DNA of 5,951 bases. Origin: Stagnihabitans sp043738565. Lineage in GTDB: Bacteria; Pseudomonadota; Alphaproteobacteria; Rhodobacterales; Rhodobacteraceae. Below the pieces are notes generated by a model. The model had not been told where the DNA came from. It did not search any database and was given only the letters and a program-made list of their open reading frames with translations. The stretch's first letter is position 1, and each line of letters starts with the position of its first letter. The stretch is taken from contig JAYUGA010000109.1 in assembly GCA_043738565.1 (NCBI GenBank), positions 1 to 5,951 of the forward strand. The letters are read 5' to 3'. Both the position numbers and the translations under genes were made by a program. Positions 5,346 through 5,951 of this stretch are shown here, piece by piece.

Positions 5346-5761
5346 TTGCCGGTCCGGTGAACGGCGTTGAGTGCGGTCTGCAAGTCGGCCAGCAGATCGG
5401 GAAAGGGGCGGGAGGTGGTGGCATCGGGCCGGGCGACCAGCACGTAATCCCAGCCGGGGCGGGCTTGCCGGGTCAGTACGTCGCGGGCGGCGGCGCGCAT
5501 CCGGCGTTTGGCGCGGTTGCGGGCGACGGCATTGCCGATCTTCTTGCTGGCGGTAAATCCGATGCGGGCGAAACCTTCGCCATCATCGCGGGCGCGGGCT
5601 TGCAACAGGAAAGACCCGGTGCCCTGACGGCGGGCGGCGGCGGCTTTCAGGAAATCGGGGCGGTGGCGCAGGGTCTGCAGCGGCGCAAAATGCAAAACCG
5701 CCGGAGGGTTCCCGGAGCCTTCGGCACCAACGCCAATCTCCGGTGCCTGCGGCGGTGTCAT
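5342..5761 (-). CDS. rnpA: Ribonuclease P protein component
   Basis: RnpA is the protein subunit of RNase P, which with the catalytic RNA removes 5' leaders from pre-tRNA. With this start it has 139 residues. The core shows RHRPDF (33-38), the signature from GFTASKKIGNAVARNRAKRR (68-87) with its RNR motif, and GWDYVLVARP (103-112). The N-terminus carries about 25 extra residues (TPPQAPEIGVGAEGS...) compared with enteric RnpA, which I believe is usual in Rhodobacterales. Three ATGs compete (5773, 5764, 5761). I choose 5761 because GGAG stands 6 nt before it, exactly as in rpmH, within a shared CTGATGGAG. The ATG at 5773 has only an AGGG 7 nt upstream and lies inside that repeat. The gene lies 37 bp after rpmH and overlaps yidD by 4 bases. 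Confidence 0.93.
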   Translation of the reverse strand: MTPPQAPEIGVGAEGSGNPPAVLHFAPLQTLRHRPDFLKAAAARRQGTGSFLLQARARDDGEGFARIGFTASKKIGNAVARNRAKRRMRAAARDVLTRQARPGWDYVLVARPDATTSRPFPDLLADLQTALNAVHRTGK

Positions 5762-5767
5762 CATAGC

Positions 5768-5776
5768 CTCCATCAG
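5768..5776 (-). promoter_or_regulatory. Shine-Dalgarno segment of rnpA, repeated before rpmH
   Basis: CTGATGGAG (minus strand) occurs here and identically at 5940-5948. In both places GGAG is followed by 6 nt and then ATG (5761 and 5933). This parallel supports the rnpA start at 5761. Confidence 0.6.
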
Positions 5777-5798
5777 CCGACCCTAAGGCCGGAACGGA

Positions 5799-5933
5799 TC
5801 AGGCCGACAGTTTCTTGCGGCCACGGGCGCGGCGCGCGTTCAGCACAAGGCGACCGCCCTTGGTGGCCATGCGGGCGCGAAAGCCGTGGCGGCGGGCGCG
5901 CACCAGGTTCGACGGTTGAAAGGTGCGCTTCAT
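5799..5933 (-). CDS. rpmH: 50S ribosomal protein L34
   Basis: L34 is the smallest protein of the large ribosomal subunit. The 44 residues begin MKRTFQPSNLVRARRHGFRA and continue RMATKGGRLVLNARRARGRK to end KLSA, the almost invariant bacterial L34 sequence, with very basic composition and full length. It is first in the visible cluster. GGAG (5940-5943) stands 6 nt before the ATG. Its promoter lies beyond the right edge of the window. rnpA follows after 37 bp, the nearly universal arrangement, so both are presumably made from one transcript. Confidence 0.98.
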   Translation of the reverse strand: MKRTFQPSNLVRARRHGFRARMATKGGRLVLNARRARGRKKLSA

Positions 5934-5939
5934 CGCGGT

Positions 5940-5943
5940 CTCC
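5940..5943 (-). promoter_or_regulatory. Shine-Dalgarno of rpmH
   Basis: GGAG on the minus strand, 6 nt before the rpmH ATG, lies at the end of the CTGATGGAG repeated before rnpA. Only 18 bases upstream of rpmH are in the window, so no promoter can be called. Confidence 0.65.
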
Positions 5944-5951
5944 ATCAGACT

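Overview
The window is a GC-rich stretch of a bacterial chromosome. The gene content, gene order and protein sequences point to an alphaproteobacterium, most likely of the Rhodobacterales (Rhodobacter/Paracoccus/Roseobacter-like). Apart from an insertion-sequence end at the left edge, every gene reads on the minus strand, so the biological order runs from high to low coordinates: rpmH (L34), rnpA (RNase P protein), yidD, a membrane-bound EAL/degenerate-GGDEF gene, yidC (membrane insertase), a remnant of a MOSC-domain gene, and engB (ribosome-assembly GTPase). The plus-strand 3' end of an IS481-type transposase then begins.

Right part (about 5097-5951): rpmH, rnpA and yidD form the conserved cluster for ribosome protein, RNase P and membrane-insertion functions. 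rpmH and rnpA have nearly identical ribosome-binding segments, and rnpA and yidD overlap by an ATGA. Next comes a 263-bp gap (4834-5096) holding a near-perfect 28-bp palindrome and a second 13-bp palindrome. The 515-codon c-di-GMP gene follows (3286-4833). Its EAL site looks intact and its GGDEF motif is ruined. To my knowledge it is not a standing member of this cluster, and it separates yidD from yidC.

Middle (2941-3285): a 345-bp non-coding leader lies upstream of yidC. It carries short phased direct repeats and TTGAC promoter-like elements, and presumably gives yidC its own promoter.

Left part: yidC (1096-2940) ends in an ATGA overlap with a 48-codon ORF whose sequence resembles the first ~46 residues of the MOSC-domain protein that normally lies between yidC and engB in Rhodobacterales. 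The rest of that gene appears deleted. The stub stops one base before the preferred engB start, so yidC, stub and engB could be translated as a coupled chain. engB ends at a CTAG tetranucleotide that also supplies the stop codon of the convergent transposase. CTAG is the known target core of IS481, so the element seems to have landed exactly on the engB stop without damaging the protein. In relatives argB usually follows engB; here it would lie beyond the IS, outside the window.

Nothing here is clearly a new system. The points most worth a second look are the CTAG double stop, the MOSC stub, the EAL gene placed inside the rpmH-yidC cluster, and the 28-bp palindrome upstream of it.
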